From assembly GCA_046293395.1 (NCBI GenBank), contig JBKBOU010000001.1:248001-312000 (forward strand): 64,000 nt of DNA. The letters run 5' to 3'. The notes under the pieces were generated by a model. That model searched no databases. It was not told the origin of the DNA and worked only from the letters and a program-made list of their open reading frames with translations. Of the stretch, positions 9,613 to 17,672 are shown one piece after another; the first letter of the stretch is position 1; each line of letters begins with the position of its first letter. Made by a program: the position numbers and the translations under genes. Source of the stretch: CAYNRA01 sp046293395. GTDB taxonomy: Bacteria; Bacteroidota; Bacteroidia; Cytophagales; Spirosomataceae.

Positions 9613-10728
9613 ATGAAAAGTGATATCCTTTGTATCGGCCTTCCGCAATGGGAAGGAAACTACCAAAAACCAATCGTTGAAATTCTCAAAGAAATGAGTG
9701 CTTTTCATCGGATTTTATATGTGGAATATACGCCTACTTGGAAAGATACAAAAGGCTGGAAACCAGGACGTTTGCGAAAAGTTCTCGCTGAAAACGGCCA
9801 AGAGATTTGGGTCTTTACACCTCCTTCCTTGATGCCCATCAATTGGCTTCCCGTTGGGCGTTTGTACGATCGTTTTCTTCAATGGAACGCAGAAATTGTG
9901 AAAAAATCTGTCCAACAAGTTATGAAACAATTACAAATTCAAAATCCAATTTGTATCAATGCGTTTCAGCCCGCTTTGGGGGTCAAACTCAATGGCGCAT
10001 TCGGAGAAAGAGCCCTGTATTATTTCTGTTACGATGAGATTTCGGAAGCCGAATGGTGTAAAAAACATTTGGCAAGATACGAACCCCGTTTTTTACGTGA
10101 AGTGGACGGTGTTTTGGTCACTTCTTCAGGATTATACGAAACCAAAAAGAAACTACAACCCAATATTGCATTGGTACAAAATGGAGTAGAATCGTCTCTT
10201 TTTAAAGACAGCGTTTCGCCCAACCCGCAGAACAAAGTAATTGGCTATCTGGGTACAATTGATGACAGAATGGATGTCGAAATATTGGAAAAAGCCATCG
10301 TTCAGTTTCCGAATTATCAATTTCTTTTTGTGGGTCGTGTGACAGATGCCTCTGTTCAAACAACACTTGAAAAGTACGCGAATGTCATATTTACGGGTGC
10401 TAAAAGTCCGGAAGAATTGACAAGCTACTTGGCTAAAATTCAAATTGGATTGATTCCATTCATTAAAAATGGATTCACGAAAAATATCTATCCCATGAAA
10501 ATCAACCAGTATTTGGCGTATGGAATGCCCGTTGTTTCAACAGATTTTGCAGATTTATCCGACTTTGGAGACCTGATTTATCACACAACAAACGCAGGTT
10601 TTTTAGACGCACTCGCCAAAGCAATGCAAGAAAATACGGTAGATTTTTGGCAAGAACGAAGAGATTTTGCCGAAGGAAATACATGGAAAAATAAAGCGAT
10701 ACAATTTTCAAATTTTATAGAATTATGA
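9613..10728 (+). CDS. family 1/4-type glycosyltransferase
   Basis: A 371-residue GT-B enzyme. The C-terminal half has the nucleotide-sugar site typical of this class: a VIGYLGTIDDRMD segment, QFLFVGRV, and KINQYLAYGMPVVST near residues 295-310 with the glycine-proline turn used to bind the donor. The N-terminal half is the acceptor domain and starts like other cytoplasmic sugar-transferring enzymes of Bacteroidota exopolysaccharide clusters. The gene begins five bases after the co-polymerase stop and ends in an ATGA overlap with the methyltransferase, so it belongs to the same operon. The sugar transferred is not predictable. Confidence 0.88.
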   Translation: MKSDILCIGLPQWEGNYQKPIVEILKEMSAFHRILYVEYTPTWKDTKGWKPGRLRKVLAENGQEIWVFTPPSLMPINWLPVGRLYDRFLQWNAEIVKKSVQQVMKQLQIQNPICINAFQPALGVKLNGAFGERALYYFCYDEISEAEWCKKHLARYEPRFLREVDGVLVTSSGLYETKKKLQPNIALVQNGVESSLFKDSVSPNPQNKVIGYLGTIDDRMDVEILEKAIVQFPNYQFLFVGRVTDASVQTTLEKYANVIFTGAKSPEELTSYLAKIQIGLIPFIKNGFTKNIYPMKINQYLAYGMPVVSTDFADLSDFGDLIYHTTNAGFLDALAKAMQENTVDFWQERRDFAEGNTWKNKAIQFSNFIEL

Positions 10729-11486
10729 CCAAAGAACAATTACTAGAAGGCTGTAAATATGCAGAAAACGCCTTTATTGGTGCCCAAAGTCACGTGACTT
10801 TAGACAAAAAACTAATCAAAGAAAGTCTAGATTTCACAGGAAAATCTATTCTCGACTTTGGTTGCGGTATGGGTGGAATGACGCTCTGGTATGCCACACA
10901 ATGGAATTGCCAAGTAACTGGAATAGATATCGACCCCAACCACATCGAAATTGCAGAAATTCTCCGAACCAAGCACAAAGTAAAAAATGTCCAATTTGAA
11001 CTTCGTAATATTCTTGAAAAACCGCTGACAGAAAAATACGATTATATCATTCTCAATGATGTTGCCGAGCATATTCCGTTATGGATATTGAAAACTATCT
11101 TGGTGCAATTGCAACAATCTCTGTCACCCAAAGGAAGAATTTTTGTGAGTTACCCACCTTGGGAAGGACCTTACGCGTCCCACCTAAACCATGTCTTGAC
11201 CTTACCTTGGTGTCAGTTTCTTCCTAAATCTTGGCTGAAAAGTCTCGTAAAAAACAAGGATAGAAAGCTCGTCGGAACGAAAACAATCTTGCAAGAATAC
11301 GAGGAATTAAACCACTTAAATCATACGCTACTCAACCAGATTATTGAAGAAGTAGGTTTGCAAATTACGTATAGAAAAAGTCATTCCAAATGGAATAATT
11401 GGAAGCCATTAGCCAATAAAAATCTCCGAGTTGGTCCTTTTAAATATTTTATAACCAAGGAGTTATTGCTTCTTTCAAATAAATAA
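10725..11486 (+). CDS. class I SAM-dependent methyltransferase in the exopolysaccharide operon
   Basis: A 253-residue Rossmann-fold methyltransferase. Motif I reads SILDFGCGMGGMTLWYA (about residues 41-57), the acidic end of strand 2 is GIDIDPNH, and YDYIILNDVAEHI is motif IV, all typical of UbiE/Methyltransf_11-type enzymes. The start overlaps the preceding glycosyltransferase stop (ATGA), and the flippase gene starts three bases after its stop. In this setting the likely role is methylation of a sugar or other decoration of the polysaccharide repeat unit, or capping of the chain; neither can be separated from sequence alone. Confidence 0.85.
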   Translation: MTKEQLLEGCKYAENAFIGAQSHVTLDKKLIKESLDFTGKSILDFGCGMGGMTLWYATQWNCQVTGIDIDPNHIEIAEILRTKHKVKNVQFELRNILEKPLTEKYDYIILNDVAEHIPLWILKTILVQLQQSLSPKGRIFVSYPPWEGPYASHLNHVLTLPWCQFLPKSWLKSLVKNKDRKLVGTKTILQEYEELNHLNHTLLNQIIEEVGLQITYRKSHSKWNNWKPLANKNLRVGPFKYFITKELLLLSNK

Positions 11487-11488
11487 GC

Positions 11489-12769
11489 ATGCAAGTCAAA
11501 AGTCTATTCGAACCCAAAAATCAAGCACGAGTCGGGCTCATGTTTGGGCAGGTTTTTAATGCTGGAATAGGTTTTTTGACGATTAGCTGGCTAGCCAAAA
11601 ATTTGCCCCAAGAATCTTTTGGTACTTGGGTGCTTTTTTTAACCAATTGGGGGTTGTTCGAAATGATACGTGCAGGTTTGGTGTATCAGGCTTTGGTCAA
11701 ATTTATCGCATCGTCCACAGATAGTCAAGATAAAAAAGGCTACGCAACCGCCGCCTGGATTTTTAGTTTTGTCCTGACCCTTTTTCTTTTTCTTTTGCTT
11801 TATCTCCTCGCTCTAGTTTATACTCGTTTTTATCCTTCTGGGCTATTTACTTTTTTCTTTGATCACATTAACGGACTGATATGGTGGATGTTACCAATTA
11901 ATATGGCGACCTGGCTTGGGCATGCAAATGAAAAATATGCGCGCTTTTGGTTTCTTGGCTTCCTGAGTTCAGCTTTATTTTTAGGTGCTTTGCTCTTTTT
12001 TCAATCGACAATCCTAGAAGAGATATATGTCTATTTTCTGTATTCCAAAATAGGGGTGGCTGTAGTTAGTCTTGCTCTTTATCCACCTAAATTCATCCGT
12101 TTTCGTCTTTTATTCTATCTAAAAAACATTTATCTGTACAGTAAATTTACAGTTGTTTCTACACTTGCAGCCAACTTATTGAAAAGTGTCGATGTCTGGC
12201 TGATTGGTTTCTTTTTAGGGCCACAAATGGTCGCTATTTACAATGTACCTCTCCGTTTATTAGAGGTGGTAGAAATCCCGTTGAGGAGTTTCGTGATGTC
12301 CGCTTTTCCCACATTTTCGCAATTGGCAGCACAAAAAAAATACGATCAATTCCTACGTAAACTACAAAAAGAAGTGCTTCTTTTTTCATGTTGTATCCTT
12401 CCGTTTGTCGCACTGGTAAGCTGGAAAGCCGCAGACATCATCACGCTTTTTGCCAATGAGGGCTTCGCAGCTTCAGTTCCGGTTCTTCGTGCTGCTTTGT
12501 TATATGTGCTATTCTTACCCTTAGACAGATACATCGGTGTTGCGCTAGATAGTCTCCATTTGCCCCAAATAAATACCTTTAAAGTACTCGGAATGGCAAT
12601 TTTTAATCTCATTGGCTCTACCCTTGTTCTTTTTCTCGACTGGCCACTCTATGCCGTTGCTCTCGTAACTTTGGGGAATATCGGACTGGGAATCACGTTT
12701 GGGTTTCGCTATCTGCTCGCGTACATTCAAAAACAAAAAACCGAAATACCTGCTGTTTCACTCAATTAG
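11489..12769 (+). CDS. polysaccharide flippase, Wzx/MATE-like
   Basis: A 426-residue integral membrane protein with about 12 hydrophobic segments spread over its whole length and short basic loops, as in the Polysacc_synt/Wzx branch of the MOP superfamily. The segment VDVWLIGFFLGPQMVAIYNVPLRLLE (named here only by its start VDVWLIG near residue 232) is the repeat of the N-terminal half and is typical of Wzx proteins. It would move the lipid-linked repeat unit across the inner membrane. It sits between the methyltransferase and the polymerase/ligase gene, with gaps of 2 and 10 bases. Confidence 0.88.
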   Translation: MQVKSLFEPKNQARVGLMFGQVFNAGIGFLTISWLAKNLPQESFGTWVLFLTNWGLFEMIRAGLVYQALVKFIASSTDSQDKKGYATAAWIFSFVLTLFLFLLLYLLALVYTRFYPSGLFTFFFDHINGLIWWMLPINMATWLGHANEKYARFWFLGFLSSALFLGALLFFQSTILEEIYVYFLYSKIGVAVVSLALYPPKFIRFRLLFYLKNIYLYSKFTVVSTLAANLLKSVDVWLIGFFLGPQMVAIYNVPLRLLEVVEIPLRSFVMSAFPTFSQLAAQKKYDQFLRKLQKEVLLFSCCILPFVALVSWKAADIITLFANEGFAASVPVLRAALLYVLFLPLDRYIGVALDSLHLPQINTFKVLGMAIFNLIGSTLVLFLDWPLYAVALVTLGNIGLGITFGFRYLLAYIQKQKTEIPAVSLN

Positions 12770-12779
12770 TTCATTTGCT

Positions 12780-14210
12780 ATGTATAAAAAAGGAATGCGT
12801 TTTGGCGCCGATAAACTGAAAAAGCCCATTTTCTTCTTGGCTGTCTGTCTCTTTTCCAGTTTCATTGCTTTTTTATTGAGCAAAATGGGTGTCGTCATCG
12901 GAATTTCACTCATGATGCTTCCCTTTGCATTCTATTTTTTATATCTACTATTCACTTATCCGAAAATCGGACTCTACAGCAGCTTGGTCATGGGGTTTGT
13001 TGCCAACGGAATGGCACGTTACATCAACGCCCCCTTAGGTCTAGCCATCGACGGCCTTTTGGTGCTCACCTATTTGGCAATTTATCTTAAAAAAGAAGCT
13101 TATCCGTGGTCAAAAGCTTACAACGGACTAACCATAGTTTCTTTGATTTGGATGTTTTACAGCATTCTGGAAATTTTTAACCCCGAAGCACGCAGCTTCG
13201 AAGCGTGGTTTTATGCCATGCGCGGCGTATCTCTCTACATGGTTCTCGCCATTCCTCTATGCTTTGTCTTGCTCAATCCCACCACCGAATTTACCCGATT
13301 TCTGCATTATTGGCTGTTTTTTTCACTTATCGGCTCTATATATGGACTCAAACAGCAAATGTTTGGCGTCGATTCGTTTGAACAAGCTTGGCTTGACAGC
13401 GGCCCAGGCAAACAACACATTCTCTTCGGCAAATTACGCGTTTTCTCTTTTTATTCAGATGCCGGACAGTTCGGAGCCGCCCAAGCACATGCCTTTGTCG
13501 TCGCTACTATCTTGTTTTTACGCCCGTCTTTGCCTTTGGTTCAAAAAATATTTTATGGCTTAGCCGCTAGTTTAGGTCTTGTCGGCATGATGATTTCTGG
13601 TACACGCGGCGCGATTGCTGTACCTGCACTGGGGTTTATGACGTATTTTTTATTGAGTAAAAACTTCAAAGTCTTCGCTGGAGGTATTTTTGTTGGTGCA
13701 GTCGTATTTTATATTTTAAAATTTACATTCATCGGGCAGGGCGTTTATGCCATCAACCGCATGAGAACGGCTCTCGACCCAAACGACGCGTCTTTGTTGG
13801 TACGGGTCGAAAATCAGAAAAAATTATCCCTATACCTCGCCTCCCGACCTTTTGGGGGCGGAATTGGCTCCGCAGGGAGCTGGGGGCTGCGGTTTAGCCC
13901 GAATACATTTTTGGCTCAAACGCCAACAGACAGCTGGTTCGTGAAAATCTGGGCGGAAGAAGGCATGATTGGACTCACTTTACACCTCATCATCTTGGCA
14001 TACATCGCCGTTAAATCAGGGATTCTCATTTGGAACGAGGAGGATTCCCTTTTTCGACAGCAAAAAGTAGCTATTTTAGCCGGAACCATCGGAATTTACA
14101 TGGCAAGTTACGGCAACGGCGTACTCGGACAGATGCCAACGGGTATCGTGATGTACCTCGGTTGGGCATTTTTATTCATGAACAAAGAAGAAGGAGGCGG
14201 AACAAAGTAG
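12780..14210 (+). CDS. O-antigen ligase/Wzy-like polymerase
   Basis: A 476-residue membrane protein with about 11 hydrophobic segments and one long periplasmic loop in the second half (about residues 320-400), the layout of Wzy polymerases and WaaL ligases. The conserved arrangement of an SGTRGA motif (about residue 275) followed downstream by the loop is characteristic of PF04932. The ATG at 12,780 is preferred; a longer frame starts with TTG inside the flippase gene. It is the last gene of the operon, and is followed by a repeat-like element rather than by another glycan gene. Polymerase is more likely than ligase because a flippase and co-polymerase are encoded beside it. Confidence 0.85.
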   Translation: MYKKGMRFGADKLKKPIFFLAVCLFSSFIAFLLSKMGVVIGISLMMLPFAFYFLYLLFTYPKIGLYSSLVMGFVANGMARYINAPLGLAIDGLLVLTYLAIYLKKEAYPWSKAYNGLTIVSLIWMFYSILEIFNPEARSFEAWFYAMRGVSLYMVLAIPLCFVLLNPTTEFTRFLHYWLFFSLIGSIYGLKQQMFGVDSFEQAWLDSGPGKQHILFGKLRVFSFYSDAGQFGAAQAHAFVVATILFLRPSLPLVQKIFYGLAASLGLVGMMISGTRGAIAVPALGFMTYFLLSKNFKVFAGGIFVGAVVFYILKFTFIGQGVYAINRMRTALDPNDASLLVRVENQKKLSLYLASRPFGGGIGSAGSWGLRFSPNTFLAQTPTDSWFVKIWAEEGMIGLTLHLIILAYIAVKSGILIWNEEDSLFRQQKVAILAGTIGIYMASYGNGVLGQMPTGIVMYLGWAFLFMNKEEGGGTK

Positions 14211-14229
14211 TTTTTGATTTCTTTCTTTT

Positions 14230-14316
14230 GGGCGTGCCCCTATCGGGTCGGGCTTTCCGTTGCAATCTTTTTGTTCGTGCCTCACAAAAAGGATTTCCAC
14301 TGCAATCCCTCACGCG
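14230..14316. repeat. dispersed-repeat-like element with direct and inverted repeats
   Basis: This G+C-rich, non-coding block follows the exopolysaccharide operon. It contains GGGCGTGCCC (self-complementary), then two near-identical 14-base direct repeats of the form TTTCCnnTGCAATC (14,254-14,267 and 14,294-14,307), and between them a hairpin with arms CTTTTTGT (14,267-14,274) and ACAAAAAG (14,284-14,291). From memory, very similar blocks occur many times in genomes of flavobacteria and cytophagas as short dispersed elements; I cannot run a search, and only one copy is visible in this window. It could also act as a transcription end for the operon. Confidence 0.55.
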
Positions 14317-14338
14317 TGCACACAGAAAAACCCCTGAT

Positions 14339-14566
14339 TTATTTTACAGGCGCTTCTTCTTCATCTGCTTCGTAAACCAAAATATCTCCGGGTTGGCAAT
14401 TGAGTACTTGGCAAATAGTCTCAAGAGTACTAAAACGGATGGCTTTCGCTTTCCCTGTTTTCAGAATAGAGAGGTTTGATAAACTCAAGCCAACCTTGTC
14501 TGACAGTTCATTTAATGACATCTTTCGTTTCGCCATCATCACATCCAAATTAACTACAATGGGCAT
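14339..14566 (-). CDS. small XRE-family regulator (HTH_26 type)
   Basis: A 75-residue protein that is almost entirely a Cro/CI helix-turn-helix: LSDKVGLSLSNLSILKTGKA (about residues 21-40) covers the two recognition helices, followed by STLETICQVLNCQPGDIL, the typical third part of this fold. Such small regulators are commonly found directly next to DUF2975 membrane proteins, as here: the DUF2975 gene ends two bases upstream, so the pair is one transcription unit. It probably controls its own operon, and the inverted repeat at 15,132-15,178 is the obvious candidate site. Confidence 0.88.
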   Translation of the reverse strand: MPIVVNLDVMMAKRKMSLNELSDKVGLSLSNLSILKTGKAKAIRFSTLETICQVLNCQPGDILVYEADEEEAPVK

Positions 14567-14568
14567 AA

Positions 14569-15105
14569 TTAAACCGTTAAATCGTTTTCATTTTGAAGCG
14601 ATACCCCTTCTTTAAAAATCGAGGCAATCACAAAAAGAACACCAGACATCAACATAAACGCTTTATCGTCCACCCAAAATGCACTCAATTGGTTTATCTC
14701 GTTTTCATCCATCGCCAAATACTTTGTGCTGTACCGTCCAATGGAACTGATGAAGCCAACCACAAAAGTAAAAATACTTATCTGATTGATTTTTTGGGTA
14801 ACAAATGGACTAAATGGCTTCGTAATGTCCATTTTTTGTACCAATTCTATCACCAAATAGAAGAGAAATGCTTTTGTTAGATAGACAAATAAGATAAGTC
14901 CATACATCCAGAAGAAAACATGTTTACCTCTGCTGTACATCTTGCTTAGGTCGAGATTATTGTATAAATGCTTGACAATTTCGGGTTTCCAAATACTGTA
15001 TCCAAAGTTGACCAGTATGGCTCCAGCTTCAATACACAAACCAATAAAAATAAGCCACGCAACTACGCGTAAAAATCGAAAGGTGCGAATACTATCTTTT
15101 GTCAT
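14569..15105 (-). CDS. DUF2975 membrane protein
   Basis: A 178-residue protein with four hydrophobic segments (about residues 13-35, 68-92, 115-132 and 148-165) and the short KPFSPFVTQKI motif in the middle that marks DUF2975. The family has no proven function. It is usually encoded upstream of a small XRE regulator, as here, with two bases between the genes. The pairing suggests a membrane component whose state is sensed or controlled by the regulator, but this is inference from gene order. Confidence 0.8.
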   Translation of the reverse strand: MTKDSIRTFRFLRVVAWLIFIGLCIEAGAILVNFGYSIWKPEIVKHLYNNLDLSKMYSRGKHVFFWMYGLILFVYLTKAFLFYLVIELVQKMDITKPFSPFVTQKINQISIFTFVVGFISSIGRYSTKYLAMDENEINQLSAFWVDDKAFMLMSGVLFVIASIFKEGVSLQNENDLTV

Positions 15106-15131
15106 CTTGATAATTGGTTACTTAAAAAATG

Positions 15132-15178
15132 AATTTCGCTAACAATTTATTGAAAAACACTAAATTATTAGCGAAATT
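15132..15178. promoter_or_regulatory. inverted repeat upstream of the DUF2975-XRE operon, candidate operator
   Basis: Two perfect 11-base arms, AATTTCGCTAA (15,132-15,142) and TTAGCGAAATT (15,168-15,178), face each other across 25 A+T-rich bases, 27 bases upstream of the DUF2975 start codon. The spacing between arms is large for a terminator and there is no gene to terminate from that side, so a pair of regulator half-sites around the promoter is more likely. Binding by the adjacent XRE protein is inferred. Confidence 0.5.
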
Positions 15179-15239
15179 AAATAAATTAAAACCAAAAAGA
15201 AAAAGATGAGCAAAAAATTCTTAATTGATTTGAGACGAA

Positions 15240-15662
15240 CTAGTTGTTTTCTATGGTTTCTACATATTTTTTAAAATGGTTCAAGATAGCTTGCCAACCT
15301 TGTTTTTGCAGTTCCAGAGGGTTTTCGGTTTCGGGGTCAAAGACAAGGGTTACTTCTGTTTGTTCTTGAGTTTCTTGGAAAGAAACTGTGGCATATCGTT
15401 CACCGAAAACATAAGTAAATGAGTTTCCTGGATGGATTTCTGTATAGACGGCTTCAAAATCGAAGCCGAAGCTACCGTCTTTTGCCTCCATTCGGGCGAA
15501 GTATTTTCCACCAACGGTTAGGTTATTGGAAGCGGTGGGGCAGTGCCAGCTTGGGTCTGCAAAGTTCCATTGAGTGATATGTTCGGGAAGTGTATAGTAG
15601 TCCCAAACGGTTTGTTTTTTTGCTGTGATAGTTGCTTGAACCGTCAATTTTTCTGTTGCCAT
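15240..15662 (-). CDS. SRPBCC/AHSA1-like protein
   Basis: A 140-residue soluble protein of the START/Bet v1-like fold. The N-terminal pattern ITAKKQTVWDYYTLPEHITQW and the W...P....G....MEAKDGSFGFDFEAVY layout are typical of Aha1-domain (AHSA1) proteins, which bind hydrophobic ligands; no catalytic residue is expected. It starts three bases after the stop of the VOC-fold gene, so the two form a small operon. Pairs of AHSA1 and VOC proteins are common in Bacteroidota, but their substrates are not known. Confidence 0.85.
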   Translation of the reverse strand: MATEKLTVQATITAKKQTVWDYYTLPEHITQWNFADPSWHCPTASNNLTVGGKYFARMEAKDGSFGFDFEAVYTEIHPGNSFTYVFGERYATVSFQETQEQTEVTLVFDPETENPLELQKQGWQAILNHFKKYVETIENN

Positions 15663-15665
15663 TAT

Positions 15666-16073
15666 TTATTCAGGTAATTGGTTGGAATCAGTAAAAAGGA
15701 TTTCCCATTGGTGACCGTCGAGGTCGGAGAAACAGTCGTAGTACATCCAGCCGTGGTCTGCGCCATCGCGGTATCTGGTTGCTCCGTTTGCGAGAGCAAG
15801 GGCAACAAGAGAATCTACTTGTTCTTTACTTTCTACTTGGAGGGCAGTCAAGACTTGGGTAGTGGAGCCATCGGCGATGGGTCTGTTCGTGAATGTGGCA
15901 AATAGAGCATGTGAGATGAGCATAGCATACATTTGTCCATCAGCGAGAACCAAGCATGCGGCATTTTCGTCTGAAAACTGTTCGTTAAAGGAAAAGCCGA
16001 GATTGTGCCAAAAGGTACGTGTTTCCGGAAGATTTTTGACCGGAAGATTGACGAAAATAGATTGAATTTTCAT
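15666..16073 (-). CDS. VOC-superfamily (glyoxalase/bleomycin-resistance fold) protein
   Basis: A 135-residue protein starting at the ATG at 16,073 (MKIQSIFVNLPVKNLPETRTF); a longer frame would need a TTG. It shows the two beta-alpha-beta-beta-beta modules of the vicinal-oxygen-chelate fold, with NLGFSFNEQFSD in the first and DHGWMYYDCFSDLDGHQWEIL at the end of the second. The C-terminal D-x-x-G-x-x-W-E motif is the usual metal-site region of glyoxalase-like proteins. The substrate is unknown. It is co-directional with the SRPBCC gene and three bases upstream of it. Confidence 0.85.
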   Translation of the reverse strand: MKIQSIFVNLPVKNLPETRTFWHNLGFSFNEQFSDENAACLVLADGQMYAMLISHALFATFTNRPIADGSTTQVLTALQVESKEQVDSLVALALANGATRYRDGADHGWMYYDCFSDLDGHQWEILFTDSNQLPE

Positions 16074-16211
16074 TTTTGTTGGTAGTAAGAGGAGAAATTT
16101 GGTGCTCCCAGCGGACGGATGGCAGCACAGACCAAACAAATGTAGAAAAAATTTGAAAAATTACTTGTTTGAGGGAGGATGAGTGGTTAATAAATTGGTT
16201 TGTGTATGAGA

Positions 16212-17090
16212 TTAAATGTTTAGTTCTGTTTTGTATTCCTGCAGATGTTCTTGAGCTAAAAATAATTCAAGTTCATTTTTTGATGGGAAGCCCCCAATTT
16301 TCTGTCTGAAATCAGCGGCTGTTTTTGTGTTTTCAATGGCTAGTTTTCGGTTCTGACTTATTTTTAAATAATCTTCTTCTTGGTCAATTCCCAAGAAACG
16401 TCTATTTGCCAAATTGGCTGCAATTCCTGTTGTACTACTTCCAGTAAACGGGTCTAAAATCCAAGCATTTGCTTTGGTAGATGCAAGGATAAGTCTAGTT
16501 AATACAGAGAGGGGTTTTTGAGTTGGGTGTTTCCCGCATGATTTCTCCCACGGAGCAATCGCTGGGAGTTTCCAAACGTCTTTCATTTGTTTATCTCCGT
16601 TTAACTGTTTCATTAGTTCATAATTGAAATAATGAGGAACTTTCTCAGACTTTCTTGCCCAAATGATTTGCTCCGTTGAGTAGGTGAAAAAACGACATGA
16701 GAAATTAGGTGGAGGATTTGTTTTTTCCCAAGTGATAACATTTAAAATTTTAAAACCTAATTCATTTAAAATCTGACCTACGGAAAATATATTATGCATC
16801 GTTCCACTAATCCAGATGGTAGCATCCTCTTTCATTTTATCTCTTACTAGGGATAACCATTGGCGATTGAAATCATTTATATATTCAAACCCCTCTGATT
16901 TGTCCCATTTCCCTTTATTAACTGAAACTATTTTCCCACTTTGAATGCTCAATCCACCATTTGAAAGAAAATAAGGTGGGTCAGCAAAGACCATATCGAA
17001 TTTATGGTCAATTTGGGGTAAAATCTCCATGGAATCTCCTTGTAAAAGATAGAAGTTTTTATCGGATGATTTAAAGTAGGGTTTAAGCAT
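16212..17090 (-). CDS. dpnA: beta-class N6-adenine methyltransferase, DpnA-like (GATC)
   Basis: A 292-residue DNA methyltransferase with motif IV ADPPYFLSNGG (D37-Y40) before motif I LDPFTGSSTTG (about residues 212-222), the order that defines beta-class amino-methyltransferases. The stretch from DPPYFLSNGG through VSVNKGKWDK, WISGTMHNI, TYSTEQIIWARK and KHPTQKP closely follows DpnA of the pneumococcal DpnII system as I remember it. DpnA methylates adenine in GATC and, unusually, can act on single-stranded DNA, which protects incoming DNA during transformation. The start overlaps the preceding small gene by eight bases. It is separated from the rest of the restriction locus by that small gene and the divergent controller. 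Confidence 0.92.
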   Translation of the reverse strand: MLKPYFKSSDKNFYLLQGDSMEILPQIDHKFDMVFADPPYFLSNGGLSIQSGKIVSVNKGKWDKSEGFEYINDFNRQWLSLVRDKMKEDATIWISGTMHNIFSVGQILNELGFKILNVITWEKTNPPPNFSCRFFTYSTEQIIWARKSEKVPHYFNYELMKQLNGDKQMKDVWKLPAIAPWEKSCGKHPTQKPLSVLTRLILASTKANAWILDPFTGSSTTGIAANLANRRFLGIDQEEDYLKISQNRKLAIENTKTAADFRQKIGGFPSKNELELFLAQEHLQEYKTELNI

Positions 17091-17334
17091 ATACAGGTTG
17101 AAAGATTGAGGTAAACTCTTTGAGAGAGTTTACAATTACTTTATCGTTAAAACCCTCCTGAGTATCCGTCCAACGAATGAGGGCATTATCCCCTTTAAAG
17201 TCAATAGTTGGGTCTATTTCTACTGTTAATCCATTGTGTTCCCATGCAGAAAAGTCATCCATTGATTGAAGATAAGAGAGGAGTGGTTTTATTTGTCTTG
17301 GTTGAAAACTTGAATTTTTTATCTCTATTTTCAT
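17083..17334 (-). CDS. small unknown protein in the GATC restriction locus
   Basis: An 83-residue acidic soluble protein that I do not recognise. It has no membrane segment or signal peptide; the sequence alternates short strands and helices (MKIEIKNSSF, then a QPRQIKPLLSYLQSMDDF helix, then TVEIDPTIDF and NALIRWT strands). It is the first gene of the leftward unit that continues with dpnA (eight-base overlap) and lies opposite the controller gene across a 74-base promoter region. Being translationally coupled to a methyltransferase suggests a role in the restriction system or in DNA uptake, but nothing in the sequence proves it. Confidence 0.65.
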   Translation of the reverse strand: MKIEIKNSSFQPRQIKPLLSYLQSMDDFSAWEHNGLTVEIDPTIDFKGDNALIRWTDTQEGFNDKVIVNSLKEFTSIFQPVYA

Positions 17335-17381
17335 AGCACTTTGAAATTAGTTATGTTTGTAAATATACAAGAATAAAATTT

Positions 17382-17404
17382 AAAACACACAATGAGTGTC
17401 TTTT
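17382..17404. promoter_or_regulatory. inverted repeat in the controller/dpnA divergent promoter, candidate operator
   Basis: Arms AAAACACAC (17,382-17,390) and GTGTCTTTT (17,396-17,404) match at eight of nine positions around a five-base centre. The repeat ends four bases before the controller start codon, so it covers that gene's ribosome-binding region, and for the leftward unit it lies just upstream of a TATATTTA box that resembles a Bacteroidota -7 element. A dimeric XRE controller bound here could act on both genes. No GATC lies in this region, so control by methylation is unlikely. Confidence 0.5.
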
Positions 17405-17408
17405 TTTA

Positions 17409-17648
17409 ATGAATGATATTTTATCTCGCTTTGGACTAAGATTAAAAGGGTTAAGACAAGAAAGAGGGCTTACACAAGAGCAACTTGCAAAATTGTGTGG
17501 CTTACATAAAAATTATATAGGAATGGTGGAGAGAGGTGAGCGTAATCCATCTCTAAAAAATATTGAAGTAATTGCGAATGCATTCGATATACCTATTTCA
17601 AAATTGATGGAGTTTTCTGAGTACCAAAAAGTCTCTTCAAATGTATAG
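17409..17648 (+). CDS. restriction-modification controller, XRE family
   Basis: A 79-residue Cro/CI-type regulator: LRLKGLRQERGLTQEQLAKL, then HKNYIGMVERGERNPSLKNI, gives a complete helix-turn-helix at about residues 10-50, and the tail IANAFDIPISKLMEF is typical of C-proteins of type II systems, which are also about 80 residues. It lies between the two halves of the GATC locus, divergent from the small gene/dpnA and convergent with the DpnII-type nuclease gene 24 bases away. C-proteins delay nuclease synthesis until the methylase has acted. No good ribosome binding site is seen before its ATG. Confidence 0.87.
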   Translation: MNDILSRFGLRLKGLRQERGLTQEQLAKLCGLHKNYIGMVERGERNPSLKNIEVIANAFDIPISKLMEFSEYQKVSSNV

Positions 17649-17672
17649 TAAATTTGACCAAAAGGCTTATTT

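Noticed and set aside
14030..14479. 149-codon plus-strand frame across the end of the polymerase gene and the repeat element
   Set aside because: It overlaps the polymerase gene in another frame, passes through the non-coding repeat and lies antisense to the XRE gene; the composition is not protein-like.
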